Of a DNA stretch of 38,552 nucleotides, positions 1 to 14,454 are shown one piece after another. A program made the position numbers and the translations under genes. The notes below the pieces were generated by a model. It was given only the letters and a program-made list of their open reading frames with translations, was not told the DNA's origin and made no database searches. How positions within the stretch are numbered: position 1 is the first letter of the stretch; the number at the start of each line of letters is the position of its first letter. Source of the stretch: an uncultured Sphingomonas sp. (GTDB taxonomy: Bacteria; Pseudomonadota; Alphaproteobacteria; Sphingomonadales; Sphingomonadaceae); contig CAJYSA010000001.1 in NCBI GenBank assembly GCA_913777325.1, positions 1 to 38,552 of the forward strand. The letters run 5' to 3'.

Positions 1-630
1 GCCGCCGATCGCGCGGTGCGCATCGTCGATGAAGCGGACGACCTCGCTCTCACGGATGCCCGGCGCCAGGATGCGCGCGGCGGCGGCGTGGACCGCGAGC
101 GTCATCTGCTTGGCCTGGGTCAGCAGCGCCAGCTCGGCGGGCGATTTGATGAGGCGGCAGCCGTCGATCGCGGCGGCGCCGTCGATCGTCGCCAGCCCCG
201 CGCCCTCCAGCTTGCGCGCCCATGCGAAGAACAGCAGCGGATCGAGCGCGAGCGAGGCGCCGGCGGGCAACGCATCGGCGACCAGCGCCACCGGATCCTC
301 ATCCTCCTCCCACAGCAGCAGGTCGGCGGGGATCGCCAGTTCGGCCTCCAGCGTGCCGCGCTCGAACGCCGGACACACCAGCTTCGGCGTGCCCGACACC
401 GGGAGCAGCAGCGCGACCATCCGCTCGCTGGGGCTCCACGGCACGCCGGTGAAATAGCGTAGCGAGGCGCCGGCCTGCACCAGCAGCGCGTCCGCGCCGA
501 GCTGCGCGGTCAGCGCGCGCGCGCGTTCGATGCGCGCGGCGCGCTCCTGCACGGTGATCGCGGGCGCGATATCCGCCCATGGCCGCAGCGCCGCCAATTC
601 CGTTGCCGCCGTCGAGCCGCCGATCGTCAT
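1..630 (-). CDS. M24-family (Xaa-Pro peptidase-like) metallopeptidase, N-terminal part only
   Basis: An open frame runs from an ATG at 630 leftwards off the window edge, giving 210 codons with no stop. The visible part resembles the creatinase N-terminal domain that precedes the pita-bread catalytic domain of Xaa-Pro aminopeptidases and dipeptidases. It has a segment reading LRYFTGVPWSPSERMVALLL, a WEEDEDP stretch, and the linker RLIKSPAELALLTQAKQ (roughly residues 166-182), which is the usual entry to the M24 catalytic domain. The metal-binding Asp, His and Glu residues lie beyond the window, so activity cannot be judged. It is divergent from the PilZ gene. Family assignment is fairly sure; the exact substrate is not known. 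Confidence 0.8.
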   Translation of the reverse strand, partial: MTIGGSTAATELAALRPWADIAPAITVQERAARIERARALTAQLGADALLVQAGASLRYFTGVPWSPSERMVALLLPVSGTPKLVCPAFERGTLEAELAIPADLLLWEEDEDPVALVADALPAGASLALDPLLFFAWARKLEGAGLATIDGAAAIDGCRLIKSPAELALLTQAKQMTLAVHAAAARILAPGIRESEVVRFIDDAHRAIGG

Positions 631-756
631 GCCACACTCCGCCAAAATGGGTCAGCACCGACACCAGCGGCGGCGGCGCAATAACATAGGTGGTTACCGC
701 TTCTTTACTCCTGCGCCGCTACGTCAGGGCGGGGCAAGAAGAAGAGAGAAGGGGCC

Positions 757-1055
757 ATGGCATCCAAACCGCTGATCGACAACCGTCGCGAACCACGCGT
801 GCCGGCGGAATGTCGCGGACTGGCGCGGCTGGCGGTATCGATCGAGATCGTCGACGCATCCGCCGCCGGGCTGCGCGCGCGCACCTCGCTGCCGCTGGTG
901 GCGGGCACGTTGTTGAAGCTGACGCTGCCGGGCAGCGCGGAGCGCCATGCGCGCGTCGCGTGGGTGGACGGCAACGTGTTCGGTTGCGAATTCATGAAGC
1001 CGCTGAACGTGAAGGAATTGCGCGACCTGGTCGATGCGACCGCGAATGCCGCGCC

Positions 1056-1074
<19 letters not shown>
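757..1074 (+). CDS. Small PilZ-domain protein (candidate c-di-GMP receptor)
   Basis: This 105-residue protein is essentially one PilZ domain. The two c-di-GMP contact motifs are visible: R10-x3-R14 in NRREPRV near the N terminus and D33-x-S35-x2-G38 in DASAAG. A later FGCEFMKPL segment matches the last strand of the fold. PilZ proteins bind cyclic di-GMP and pass the signal to partner proteins in motility, exopolysaccharide or cell-cycle control; the partner here is unknown. The ATG is preceded by a purine-rich ribosome site ending in AAGGGG at about 749-754. The 3' end overlaps the end of glgX on the other strand by 19 bp. No other c-di-GMP gene is adjacent. Confidence 0.85.
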
Positions 1075-5883
<4,809 letters not shown>

Positions 5884-5888
5884 GCCGG

Positions 5889-7151
5889 TCAGAGCTCCAG
5901 CCGGTCGATCATCGGCTGCGTGATGAGGCATACGCCCTTGTCGGTGCGGCGGAAGCGATGCCCGTCGAGCACCGGATCTTCGCCGACCACCAGCCCGTCG
6001 GGGATGATGACGCCGCGATCGAGCACCACCTTGCTGAGCCGCGCGTTCCGCCCGATCTTGCAATAGGGCAGCACCACCGCCTCATCGAGGAACGAGAAGC
6101 TGTGCGCGCGCACCCCGGTGGACACCAGGCTGCGGTGAACGTTGGCCCCGGAGATGATCGTGTCCCCCGCCACCAGGCTGGAAACCGCCTGCCCGCGCCG
6201 CCCCTCTTCGTCATGGACGAACTTGGCGGGCGGGGTCAGCTCCGAATAGGTCCATAGCGGCCATTCGCGATCATACAGGTCGAGCTGCGGCACGACATCG
6301 GTCAGGTCGATGTTCGCTTCCCAATAGGCGTCGACCGTCCCGACATCGCGCCAATAAGCGGCGGGTTCCTCGGGCGAGCGGACGCAACTGGCAGAGAAGC
6401 GATGCGCATGCGCATGACCGTTCCTGACCAGATAGGGGATGATGTCCTTGCCGAAATCGCGGCTCGACCCCTCCGTCGCGGCGTCGCGGCGCAGTTCCTC
6501 GATCAGCAGCTTCGTGTTGAAGACATAGATGCCGAGGCTGGCGAGCGCGACATCGGGCTGGCCGGGGATCGACGGCGGGTCGGCGGGCTTCTCGACGAAA
6601 TCGACGATGCGATCGTTGCCGTCGACATGCATCACGCCAAAGGCGACCGCCTCCATGCGCGGCACTTCCATGCACGCCACGGTGACGTCGGCACCGCTGT
6701 CGCGATGCTGGCGCAGCATGATCTCATAATCCATCTTGTAGATATGGTCGCCGGCCAGGATGACCATATATTCGGGGGCGCTCTCCGCGATGATATCGAT
6801 ATTCTGGTACACCGCGTCGGCGGTGCCCTCATACCATTGGAATTCGCTGATTCGCTGCGAGGCGGGCAGGATATCGAAGCTCTCGTTCCGCTCGGGACGC
6901 AGGAAGTTCCAGCCGCGCTGAAGATGTCGGATCAGCGAATGCGCCTTATATTGCGTGGCGACGCCGATACGCCGAATGCCGGAGTTGATCGCGTTCGACA
7001 AGGCGAAGTCGATGATCCGGCTCTTTCCTCCAAAATAGACGGCTGGTTTCGCGCGCGTATCGGTTAGTTCCTTCAAACGGCTGCCACGTCCTCCCGCGAG
7101 AACATAGGCCATCGCGTCGCGCGCCAGCGGCTGACCTCTGCGTTCATCCAC
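5889..7151 (-). CDS. glgC: Glucose-1-phosphate adenylyltransferase (ADP-glucose pyrophosphorylase)
   Basis: GlgC makes ADP-glucose from ATP and glucose-1-phosphate, the committed and usually allosterically controlled step of glycogen synthesis. The 420-residue protein shows the nucleotide loop AGGRGSRL (19-26), RAKPAV, DFALSN (48-53), [12 protein letters not shown] (106-117), the catalytic-site D135 in [10 protein letters not shown] and a VEKP sugar-binding segment, followed by a left-handed beta-helix C-terminal domain. The start is GTG at 7151 with a GGAAGGAG ribosome site 8 nt upstream. It heads the glgC-glgA-pgm-glgX unit. The upstream gap holds a small hairpin (CACC-AAAA-GGTG at 7221-7232), but no promoter I could define with confidence. 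Confidence 0.96.
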   Translation of the reverse strand: MDERRGQPLARDAMAYVLAGGRGSRLKELTDTRAKPAVYFGGKSRIIDFALSNAINSGIRRIGVATQYKAHSLIRHLQRGWNFLRPERNESFDILPASQRISEFQWYEGTADAVYQNIDIIAESAPEYMVILAGDHIYKMDYEIMLRQHRDSGADVTVACMEVPRMEAVAFGVMHVDGNDRIVDFVEKPADPPSIPGQPDVALASLGIYVFNTKLLIEELRRDAATEGSSRDFGKDIIPYLVRNGHAHAHRFSASCVRSPEEPAAYWRDVGTVDAYWEANIDLTDVVPQLDLYDREWPLWTYSELTPPAKFVHDEEGRRGQAVSSLVAGDTIISGANVHRSLVSTGVRAHSFSFLDEAVVLPYCKIGRNARLSKVVLDRGVIIPDGLVVGEDPVLDGHRFRRTDKGVCLITQPMIDRLEL

Positions 7152-7285
7152 GTCGGGCTCTCCTTCCCTGCATCTTTACTTGTCGTTCATCAGGCGTTAA
7201 CCATAATGTCATGTCACCGACACCAAAAGGTGCGGGCGATGTCAGTGCGTGCGTAAACAGAACAAGTTGACCGAGAGGATCGCCG

Positions 7286-7405
7286 ATGCACCCCGCCTGC
7301 CAGCCCCGTTCCGCCGACGGTTTGATCCGTGGCGTCGCCTGCGCGCTCGTTCCGTCGCTGCTCGCCTGGGGCGCGATCATCGCATTGGTGGGCCGGATGG
7401 TCTGA
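7286..7405 (+). CDS. Small predicted membrane protein, 39 residues
   Basis: A short frame starts at ATG 7286 and ends at TGA 7403-7405. It encodes a basic N-terminal stretch (MHPACQPRSADGLIRG) followed by one hydrophobic segment of about 20 residues (VACALVPSLLAWGAIIALVG) and a short tail. A GAGAGG ribosome site sits about 9 nt upstream. Third codon positions are almost all G or C, as in the neighbouring genes, which supports real coding. It lies in the 264-bp gap between glgB and glgC on the opposite strand and converges on the glgB stop 10 nt away. I do not recognise the family. It could be a chance frame. Confidence 0.5.
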   Translation: MHPACQPRSADGLIRGVACALVPSLLAWGAIIALVGRMV

Positions 7406-7415
7406 GCGGCGGCGA

Positions 7416-9587
7416 TCACGCCTCCGCATCCCATTCCAGCATCACCGTCGCCAATGGCGGCAGCGTGACATCGGCGTGGCCGCCCTGCGCGACCACGCCG
7501 CCCAGATTGCCCAGCCCCGAACCCCAGTAATCGTGTGCGTCGGAGTTCAGCACCTCGCGCCAGCGCCCGTCATGCGGCAGCGGCACACGGTATGGCATCC
7601 GCGCCACCGGGGTCATGTTGACGATCACCGCGATCGGCGCGGCGCCGGGCGCGCTGCGTAGCCAGACGAACACCGAATTGTCGGCATCGTCCCGCACCAG
7701 CCAGCGGAACCCCTCCGCCTCGCAATCGCGGGCGTGGAGCGCGCGCTTCTCGCGATAAAGCCGGTTGAGATCGCGGACCAGCTTGCGCACGCCATCATGC
7801 GCGGAGGAATTGAGCAGATCCCAGTCGAGGGCGCGCTCCTCACTCCACTCGGCGCGCTGCGCGAACTCCTGCCCCATGAACAGCAGCTTCTTGCCGGGAT
7901 AGCCCCACATCATCGCATAATAGGTGCGCAGATTGGCGAATTTCTGCCAATCGTCACCGGGCATCTTCGTCAGCATCGACCCCTTGCCGTGCACGACCTC
8001 GTCATGGCTGATCGGCAGGACGAAATTCTCGTCAAAGGCATAGACCAGCCCGAAGGTGATCGCATCGTGATGGTGCTTCCGATGGATCGGCTCGCGCGCC
8101 ATGTACTTCAGCGTGTCGTGCATCCACCCCATGTTCCACTTGAACCCGAAGCCCAGCGCGGTGCGCGGTGCCTCGTCATACGCGGGGGCGGAGACGCCGG
8201 GCCAACTGGTTGACTCCTCGGCGACGGTGAACACGCCGGGGTGGCGGGCATAAAGCGCGCGGTTGGCGGCGCGCATGAAGTCGACCGCCTCCCAATTCTC
8301 CCGCCCGCCCTCGGGATTGGCGATCCATTCGCCATCCTTGCGCGAATAGTCACGGTACAGCATCGATGCGACCGCATCGACGCGCAGCCCGTCGACATGA
8401 TAACGTTCCGCCCAGAACAGCGCGTTGTTGACCAGGAACGCGGACACCTCGCGCCGCCCGAAATTGTAGATCGCGGTGTTCCAGTCGGGATGATAGCCGA
8501 GCCGCGGATCGTCATGCTCGTACAGCGCGGTGCCGTCGAACCGCGCGAGGCCGTGCGCGTCCACCGGAAAGTGTGCGGGCACCCAGTCGAGCAGCACGCC
8601 CAGCCCGGCGCGGTGCGCGCCATCGACGAACCGTGCGAAGCCCTCGTGATCGCCGAACCGCGCGCTCGGCGCGTAGAGGCCGGTCGTCTGATACCCCCAG
8701 CTCGGATCATAGGGGTGTTCGGAGATCGGCATGAACTCGACGTGCGTGAACCCCATCGACACCGCATAGGGGATCAGCCGTTCGGCCAGCGCGTCCCATG
8801 ACAGGAACCAGCCGTTCTCGTCACGCTGCCAACTGCCGGCATGGACCTCGTAGATGCTGATCGGCGCGCGGCGCGGGTCGACCGAGGCCCAGGCCTCGCG
8901 GTGCGCGGCGTCGCCCCATTCGTGCGCCATCGGCGCGGTGGTGAGCGAGGCGGTCTTCGGGCGCAGTTCGGCGGCGAAGGCGTAAGGGTCCGCCTTCAGC
9001 GGCTGCGCCACGCCGTCCGGGCCGGTGATCGCGAACTTATAGCCTCGTCCCGCGCCGAGATCGGGGAGGAAGATCTCCCACACGCCGGTGTCGTTGCGGC
9101 GGCGCATCCCGTGGCGGCGCGCGTCCCAGTCGTTGAAGTCGCCGACCACCGCGACCCGGCGCGCGTTGGGCGCCCAGACCGCGAAATGCACGCCCTCCGC
9201 CCCTTCGTGGACGATCAGGTGCGCGCCGAGCTTGTCGTGAAGGCGGAAGTGCGTGCCCTCGTTCATCAGGAAATCGTCGGTGGGGCCGAGGACCGGGCCG
9301 AAGCTGTACGGATCGGTTACCCACCATTCGACGCCGCCGCCCTGCGCGACGTAGCGCAGCGGTTGCGGATCGCCCGCGATCACGCCCTCGAACAGGCCGC
9401 GATCGTCGACGCGCGCGAGCGTGCCCAGCACACGCCCGTCGAGCGTGCGCGCGGTCGCGGTCTCCGCGCCCGGGATCCAGACGCGCGCGAACGTGCCGTC
9501 CGGCCCGGCATGCGGCCCGAGCAGCGCGAAGGGATCCTCGTTGGTGCCGTCCAGCAGCGCGTCGATCGCGGCGGCCGGCGGCTTCAC
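7416..9587 (-). CDS. glgB: 1,4-alpha-glucan branching enzyme
   Basis: GlgB cuts an alpha-1,4 chain and rejoins it through an alpha-1,6 link, creating branch points in glycogen. The 723-residue protein has the long form with two N-terminal beta-sandwich modules (about 15-105 and the CBM48 at about 120-215, with FAVWAPNARRVAVVGDFNDW) and a GH13 barrel. Catalytic residues are nucleophile D404 in VDGLRVDAVASML, E457 in TVAEES and D529 in SHDEVVHGK. The start is GTG at 9587, overlapping the glgP stop as GTGA, so it is coupled to glgP upstream. A long gap then separates it from glgC. Confidence 0.96.
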   Translation of the reverse strand: MKPPAAAIDALLDGTNEDPFALLGPHAGPDGTFARVWIPGAETATARTLDGRVLGTLARVDDRGLFEGVIAGDPQPLRYVAQGGGVEWWVTDPYSFGPVLGPTDDFLMNEGTHFRLHDKLGAHLIVHEGAEGVHFAVWAPNARRVAVVGDFNDWDARRHGMRRRNDTGVWEIFLPDLGAGRGYKFAITGPDGVAQPLKADPYAFAAELRPKTASLTTAPMAHEWGDAAHREAWASVDPRRAPISIYEVHAGSWQRDENGWFLSWDALAERLIPYAVSMGFTHVEFMPISEHPYDPSWGYQTTGLYAPSARFGDHEGFARFVDGAHRAGLGVLLDWVPAHFPVDAHGLARFDGTALYEHDDPRLGYHPDWNTAIYNFGRREVSAFLVNNALFWAERYHVDGLRVDAVASMLYRDYSRKDGEWIANPEGGRENWEAVDFMRAANRALYARHPGVFTVAEESTSWPGVSAPAYDEAPRTALGFGFKWNMGWMHDTLKYMAREPIHRKHHHDAITFGLVYAFDENFVLPISHDEVVHGKGSMLTKMPGDDWQKFANLRTYYAMMWGYPGKKLLFMGQEFAQRAEWSEERALDWDLLNSSAHDGVRKLVRDLNRLYREKRALHARDCEAEGFRWLVRDDADNSVFVWLRSAPGAAPIAVIVNMTPVARMPYRVPLPHDGRWREVLNSDAHDYWGSGLGNLGGVVAQGGHADVTLPPLATVMLEWDAEA

Positions 9588-12007
9588 TTCACGCCCCAGA
9601 TCTCATGCGCATATTCGCCGATCGTGCGGTCCGAGGAGAACCAGCCCATGTTCGCGACGTTGTGGATCGCGGCGCGGTTCCATCCGTCGCGGTCGCCCCA
9701 GCGGCGATCAACCTCGCGCTGCGCGGCGGCATAGGCGTCGAAATCGGCCGCCACCATGAACCAGTCATGGTCATAGAGGCCGTTCATGAGATCGCGGTAG
9801 CGGTTGTGGTCATCGGGAGAGAACACCCCGGAGGCGATCGCGTTCACCGCCTGCGCGAGTTCCGCCGAATTTTCGATGACCTCGCGTGGGTTATACGCCC
9901 CGGCCCGCTTCGCCGCGACCTCGTCGGCGGTCAGCCCGAAGATCACGATATTGTCCGCCCCCACATGGTCGCGGATCTCGACATTGGCGCCGTCGAGCGT
10001 GCCGATCGTCAGCGCGCCGTTCAGCGCGAACTTCATGTTGCCGGTGCCCGACGCCTCCATGCCGGCGGTCGAGATCTGTTCGGAAAGGTCGGCGGCGGGC
10101 ACCATCCGCTCGGCAAGGCTGACGTTGTAATTGGGGACGAACGCGACCTTCAGCAGCCCGCCGATCGACGGGTCGGCATTGACGCGGCGCGCGACGTCGC
10201 CGGCCAGCTTGATGATCAGCTTCGCCTGGTGATAGCTCGACGCCGCCTTGCCCGCGAACAGCTTGACGCGCGGTGTCCAGTCGCGCTCGGGATGGCTGCG
10301 GATCTGGTCGTACAGCGCCACCGTCTCGATGATGTTGAGCAACTGGCGCTTGTATTCGTGGATGCGCTTGATCTGGACGTCGAAGATCGCCGACGGATCG
10401 AGCCGGACGCCCATGTCGGCGCGCAGATATTCCGCCAGCGCGACCTTGTTCGCGCGCTTCACCCCCTCGAACCGCGCGCGGAACGCCGCGTCGTCGGCGA
10501 AGCGCGCCAGCTCCGACAGCGCCTCGGCATCGTCGGTGAAGCGATCGCCGATCGCCTCGGTGATGAGCGCGGTCAGCCCCGGGTTGCATTCCTGCAGCCA
10601 GCGGCGCGGGGTGATGCCGTTGGTCTTGTTGTTGATCCGCTCTGGAAACAGGTGGTGCAGATCGGAGAAGACCGTCGTCTTCATCAGGCTGGTGTGCAGC
10701 GCCGCGACGCCGTTGACGCTGTGCGACCCGGCGAAGGCGAGATTGGCCATGCGCACGCGCCGTTCGCCACCCTCGTCGATCAGGCTGATCGCGGCGATCG
10801 CGCGATCGTCGACCCCCTCCACCTTGCGCGCGGCGCGCAGCAGCTTGGCGTTGATCGCATAGACCAATTGCATGTGGCGCGGCAGCAACCGCTCGAACAG
10901 CGGCAGCGGCCAGCTTTCCAGCGCCTCGGGCAGCAACGTGTGGTTGGTGTAGCCGAACGTCGCCTGCGTGATCTCCCACGCCTCGTCGAAGCCCAGGCCG
11001 TGATCGTCGAGCAGCAGCCGCATCAACTCCGCCACCGACACCGCCGGATGCGTGTCGTTGAGCTGGATCGCGGCGCGCGTCGGCAGGGTGCGGATGTCGC
11101 CGAAATACTGGACGTGGCGGCGCACGATGTCCTGGATCGAGGCGGAGGAGAAGAAATACTCCTGCCGCAGCCGCAGTTCCTGCCCGGCGGCGGTCGAATC
11201 GTTGGGATAGAGGACGCGCACCAGCGTCTCGGCGCGCAACTGATCCGCCATCGCGCCCTGGAAATCGCCGCGATTGAACGCGTCGAGCCGGAAGGGATCG
11301 AGGCTGCGCGACGTCCATAGCCGCAGCGTGTTGACGCGTCGTCCCCGCCAGCCGACCACCGGCGTATCGACCGCCATCGCCTCGACCAGCTCGCCCGGCT
11401 TCCACGTCACCGCGCCGCTCTCGTCGCCGTGCACCTCGCCCCCGAAGCCGATCGCATAGGCGCTCTCGCGGCGGCGGAACTCCCACGGGTTGCCGTATTG
11501 CAGCCACGTCTCCGGCAGCTCGACCTGCCAGCCGTCGTCGATCCGTTGCCGGAACATGCCGTTCACATAGCGGATGCCATAGCCGTAGGCGGGCAGGTCG
11601 AGCGTCGCGAGGCTCTCCATGAAGCACGCCGCCAGCCGCCCCAGGCCGCCGTTGCCGAGCGCGGCGTCGGGCTCGATTTCCTCGAGCGCGGCGAGATCGA
11701 CGCCCAGCTCGCTCAAGGCGGTCCGCACCTCGTCGCGCGCGGAAAGGTTGGCGAGCGTATCGCGCAGCAGCCGTCCGATGAGGAATTCGAGGCTGAGGTA
11801 ATAGACACGCTTCGCCCCGGCGGCGTGCGCGGCCTTGGTGGACACCATCCAGCGCTCGATGATCTCGTTGCGCACGGTCAGGATCGTCGCCGCCAGCCAG
11901 TCGTGCGGGCGGGCGGCCTGTTCGTCCTTGCCGATCCGATGCACCAACGTGTCGAGGATGTTGAGCGCCAGCGCGCCCCGTGGTCGCACGACATCGGAAT
12001 CGGTCAC
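9584..12007 (-). CDS. glgP: Glycogen phosphorylase
   Basis: GlgP releases glucose-1-phosphate from glycogen chain ends using pyridoxal phosphate. The 807-residue protein shows the GT35 landmarks LSLEFLIGR, the glycine-rich DAALGNGGLGRLAACFMES, VQIKRIHEYKRQLLN and the PLP-lysine motif GTGNMKFALNGALTIGTLDG with Lys at about residue 659. Two GTG starts are possible. The upstream one (12028) has no good ribosome site; the one at 12007 has AAGGGGG 5 nt before it and gives a family-like N terminus (MTDSDVVRPRG), so it is preferred. The yihY-like gene ends about 30 nt upstream, and glgB follows with a 4-nt overlap. Confidence 0.94.
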   Translation of the reverse strand: MTDSDVVRPRGALALNILDTLVHRIGKDEQAARPHDWLAATILTVRNEIIERWMVSTKAAHAAGAKRVYYLSLEFLIGRLLRDTLANLSARDEVRTALSELGVDLAALEEIEPDAALGNGGLGRLAACFMESLATLDLPAYGYGIRYVNGMFRQRIDDGWQVELPETWLQYGNPWEFRRRESAYAIGFGGEVHGDESGAVTWKPGELVEAMAVDTPVVGWRGRRVNTLRLWTSRSLDPFRLDAFNRGDFQGAMADQLRAETLVRVLYPNDSTAAGQELRLRQEYFFSSASIQDIVRRHVQYFGDIRTLPTRAAIQLNDTHPAVSVAELMRLLLDDHGLGFDEAWEITQATFGYTNHTLLPEALESWPLPLFERLLPRHMQLVYAINAKLLRAARKVEGVDDRAIAAISLIDEGGERRVRMANLAFAGSHSVNGVAALHTSLMKTTVFSDLHHLFPERINNKTNGITPRRWLQECNPGLTALITEAIGDRFTDDAEALSELARFADDAAFRARFEGVKRANKVALAEYLRADMGVRLDPSAIFDVQIKRIHEYKRQLLNIIETVALYDQIRSHPERDWTPRVKLFAGKAASSYHQAKLIIKLAGDVARRVNADPSIGGLLKVAFVPNYNVSLAERMVPAADLSEQISTAGMEASGTGNMKFALNGALTIGTLDGANVEIRDHVGADNIVIFGLTADEVAAKRAGAYNPREVIENSAELAQAVNAIASGVFSPDDHNRYRDLMNGLYDHDWFMVAADFDAYAAAQREVDRRWGDRDGWNRAAIHNVANMGWFSSDRTIGEYAHEIWGVK

Positions 12008-12037
12008 GGCAGCCCCCTTGTTGGTCACCGCAAATGC

Positions 12038-12949
12038 CTAGGCGGTCGCGACCCCGCCAGCAACGGGTTCCTCCGCCGAAACGGCCGCCCGCCCGCGATA
12101 GGCCTGCACGTCGAGCGCGGCGCCAAGCAGGAAGGCATAGACGCTGAGCCAAAGCCACGTCAGCGCGACGATGATCGCGCCCAGCGAACCATAGGTCGCG
12201 CCGTAATTGCCGAAATTGGCGACATAGACGCTGAAACCCGTCGTCGCGACCAGCCAGACGATCGTCGCGGCGACCGTCCCCGGCGTCGCCCAGCGCAGGC
12301 GGGCGTGGTGACGATAGGGCCCGAACCGGAAGAGCAGCGACGCACCGGTGATGACGAGCATCGCCAGCAGCGCATAGGTCGCGATGCGGATCAGCGCGAG
12401 CACGACGCCCGGGAACCACGGGATCAGCGTTCCGACGAACGCCACCACCGCGCTGGCGGCGATGCCGACGAAGATCAGCAGGATCCCGCCCAGCACGATC
12501 GCGAACGAGGTGAGCGTCCAGACCAGGAACCCGCGCTTCTCCTTCACCTCGTAGGCGACGTTCAGCGCGGTCATCATCGCGGTCGCGGCCTTGCTGCCGC
12601 CGTAGAGCGCGATCAGCAGCGCGACGATCAGCCCCAGCCCCTTGCGCCCCTGCGACCCGGAGGTGACGATATCGAGCTGTTGCCCGATCAGCGCCGCGAC
12701 GTCCGACGGCAAGGTGGTGAACAGCGCGCGGATATCCTCCTGCACGGTCGCGGCATCGGCGAACAGCCCGTAGGTGAACACTGTGACCGCCAGGATCGGC
12801 GCGATCGAGGAAATGATGTAGAACGCCGCGCCCGCCGCGATCAGCCCGAGATTGTCGTCGTTGGCGGCGGTGTAGGCCGCCTTCATCTGGCCCCACCAGT
12901 CACGCCGGAAGGATCGCCAGAGATCGGCGGAGGACAAGTCGATCTTCAT
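12038..12949 (-). CDS. YihY/BrkB-family inner-membrane protein
   Basis: The 303-residue protein has about six hydrophobic segments (roughly 36-60, 104-122, 141-170, 181-207, 223-244 and 254-280) and the family signatures AAGAAFYIISSIAPILAV near the first segment, YGGSKAATAMMTALNVAYEV in the middle, and FGNYGATYGSLGAIIVALTW before the last one. This is the YihY/UPF0761 family, once annotated as virulence factor BrkB or ribonuclease BN. The biochemical role is not settled. It lies just upstream of glgP on the same strand, so the two could share a transcript, though no functional link is known. The start is ATG at 12949. Confidence 0.9.
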   Translation of the reverse strand: MKIDLSSADLWRSFRRDWWGQMKAAYTAANDDNLGLIAAGAAFYIISSIAPILAVTVFTYGLFADAATVQEDIRALFTTLPSDVAALIGQQLDIVTSGSQGRKGLGLIVALLIALYGGSKAATAMMTALNVAYEVKEKRGFLVWTLTSFAIVLGGILLIFVGIAASAVVAFVGTLIPWFPGVVLALIRIATYALLAMLVITGASLLFRFGPYRHHARLRWATPGTVAATIVWLVATTGFSVYVANFGNYGATYGSLGAIIVALTWLWLSVYAFLLGAALDVQAYRGRAAVSAEEPVAGGVATA

Positions 12950-13031
12950 GACGGGCGAACGCAGCGCGGCGGCGGAGGCTCCCCGCCGACCGCATAGCCT
13001 CGATCAGGCGCGCGCCGCATCGCCGCGCGGA

Positions 13032-14360
13032 TCAGCCGGCGGTGCTGACGCGCCAGATCGTGTTGCCGACATCGTCCGCCACCAGCAACGCGCCGGTCTT
13101 GTCGGTCACGACCGCCACCGGGCGACCGTGCGCCTCCTGCTTGTCGTTGACGAAGCCGGTCAGCACGTCGACCGGCTTGACGCCCTTGGTCGGCCAGCCG
13201 CTGGCATCGAAGGGCACGTACACCACCTTGTAGCCCGACAGCGGCTTGCGGTTCCACGAGCCGTGCTCACCGATGAACGCACCGCGCGCGAAGCGGTCGC
13301 CCAGCTTCGCATCCGCCGCGAAGGTCAGGCCCAGCGCGGCCACGTGCGGCCCCAGCGCATAATCGGGACGCTTCGAATATTGCTGCAATTCCGGGTTCTT
13401 GGGCTGGACGCGCGTGTCGACATAGCCGCCCCAATAATACCAGGGCCAGCCGAAGTTGTCGCCCAGCTCCACCGCAGTCAGATAATCGGGCACCAGATCG
13501 GAACCGAGCATGTCGCGCTCGTTCACCACCGTCCACAACCGGTTCGTACCCGGCACCAGCGCCATGCCGTTGGCGTTGCGGATCCCGCTGGCGAAGACGC
13601 GGAACTGCTTGCGATCCGGGAAGACCTGCAGGATCGCGGCGCGATTGCGTTCGGCGTCCAGGCCGTTCTCGGCGATGTTCGAGGCCGAACCGACCGAGAG
13701 ATACAGCGTCTTGCCATCCTCCGCGACGATCACGTTGCGCGACCAGTGGTTGGCACCGCCCGGATAGGTGACGACCGTCTCGGGCTTCGCGGTGATCTTT
13801 GTCTCGCCATCGCGATACGGCACGCGGACGAGCGCGTCGGTATTGGCGATGTACAATTGTCCATTCAGCAGCGCCATGCCCGACGGCGAGTTGAGCCCGG
13901 TGATGAACGGGGTCTTCAGCTCCGCCACGCCATCGCCGTTGGCATCGCGCAGCAGTGTGATGCGATTGGCCGAGGCGACGCCGGCGCCGACCTTGCCCAT
14001 CACGTGCCGCATCACCCAGCCCTTGATCCCGCCGCCCGAGCGCGGCGGCGAGTTGGTCTCGGCGACCAGCACGTCACCGTTGGGCAGGCGATACAGCCAG
14101 CGCGGATGATCCAGCCCGGTCGCGAAGGCCGCCGCCTTCAGCCCCGCCGCCGCCGTGGGCGCCTCGCCGGCCTTCCAGCCGATCGGATCGGCGGTCTCGA
14201 CGGTCGGCAGCACCTGCTCGCGCGGCTGGGTGATGTCGGGGCGCGCCCCGGCGACCGCCGCGACATCCAGCCGCGCCGTATCGGGACGCGACAGATACAG
14301 GAACACCGCGACGCCGAGGGCGATCAGCAGGCCGATGACGGCGAGGACGTGTTTGCGCAT
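13032..14360 (-). CDS. PQQ-dependent sugar dehydrogenase (sorbosone dehydrogenase type)
   Basis: The 442-residue protein begins with a short basic stretch and one hydrophobic segment (about 5-23), so it is probably exported or anchored facing the periplasm. The rest is a beta-propeller of the glucose/sorbosone dehydrogenase family: LDHPRWLYRLPNGDVLVAET, a calcium-like RDANGDG loop, ITGLNSPSGMAL, LYLSVGSASN, FASGIRNANGMAL, WTVVNERDMLG, FIGEHGSWN and a closing ADDVGNTIWRV. These enzymes oxidise aldoses or related sugars with PQQ as cofactor. The substrate cannot be told from sequence and no pqq genes are nearby. It sits between corC and the yihY-glg region with 82 and 94 bp gaps, so it is probably its own unit. 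Confidence 0.88.
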   Translation of the reverse strand: MRKHVLAVIGLLIALGVAVFLYLSRPDTARLDVAAVAGARPDITQPREQVLPTVETADPIGWKAGEAPTAAAGLKAAAFATGLDHPRWLYRLPNGDVLVAETNSPPRSGGGIKGWVMRHVMGKVGAGVASANRITLLRDANGDGVAELKTPFITGLNSPSGMALLNGQLYIANTDALVRVPYRDGETKITAKPETVVTYPGGANHWSRNVIVAEDGKTLYLSVGSASNIAENGLDAERNRAAILQVFPDRKQFRVFASGIRNANGMALVPGTNRLWTVVNERDMLGSDLVPDYLTAVELGDNFGWPWYYWGGYVDTRVQPKNPELQQYSKRPDYALGPHVAALGLTFAADAKLGDRFARGAFIGEHGSWNRKPLSGYKVVYVPFDASGWPTKGVKPVDVLTGFVNDKQEAHGRPVAVVTDKTGALLVADDVGNTIWRVSTAG

Positions 14361-14454
14361 GGCGTCCGATGTAGGAGAACGGGCGGCACGACGCCACCGC
14401 GTTCCTCCGAATAGTTACGCACACGCCAGGCACGACCCCGATGACGGCCGTCGA

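Noticed and set aside
7144-7434. 96-codon minus-strand frame in the glgB-glgC gap
   Set aside because: It overlaps both the end of glgB and the glgC start, has no ribosome site, and the plus-strand frame at 7286-7405 has better codon statistics.
9891-12896. Very long minus-strand open frame covering glgP and the yihY-like gene in another frame
   Set aside because: It is Arg/Gly/Asp-rich without any domain and is shadowed by two genes with full catalytic or family motifs; such frames are common in GC-rich DNA.
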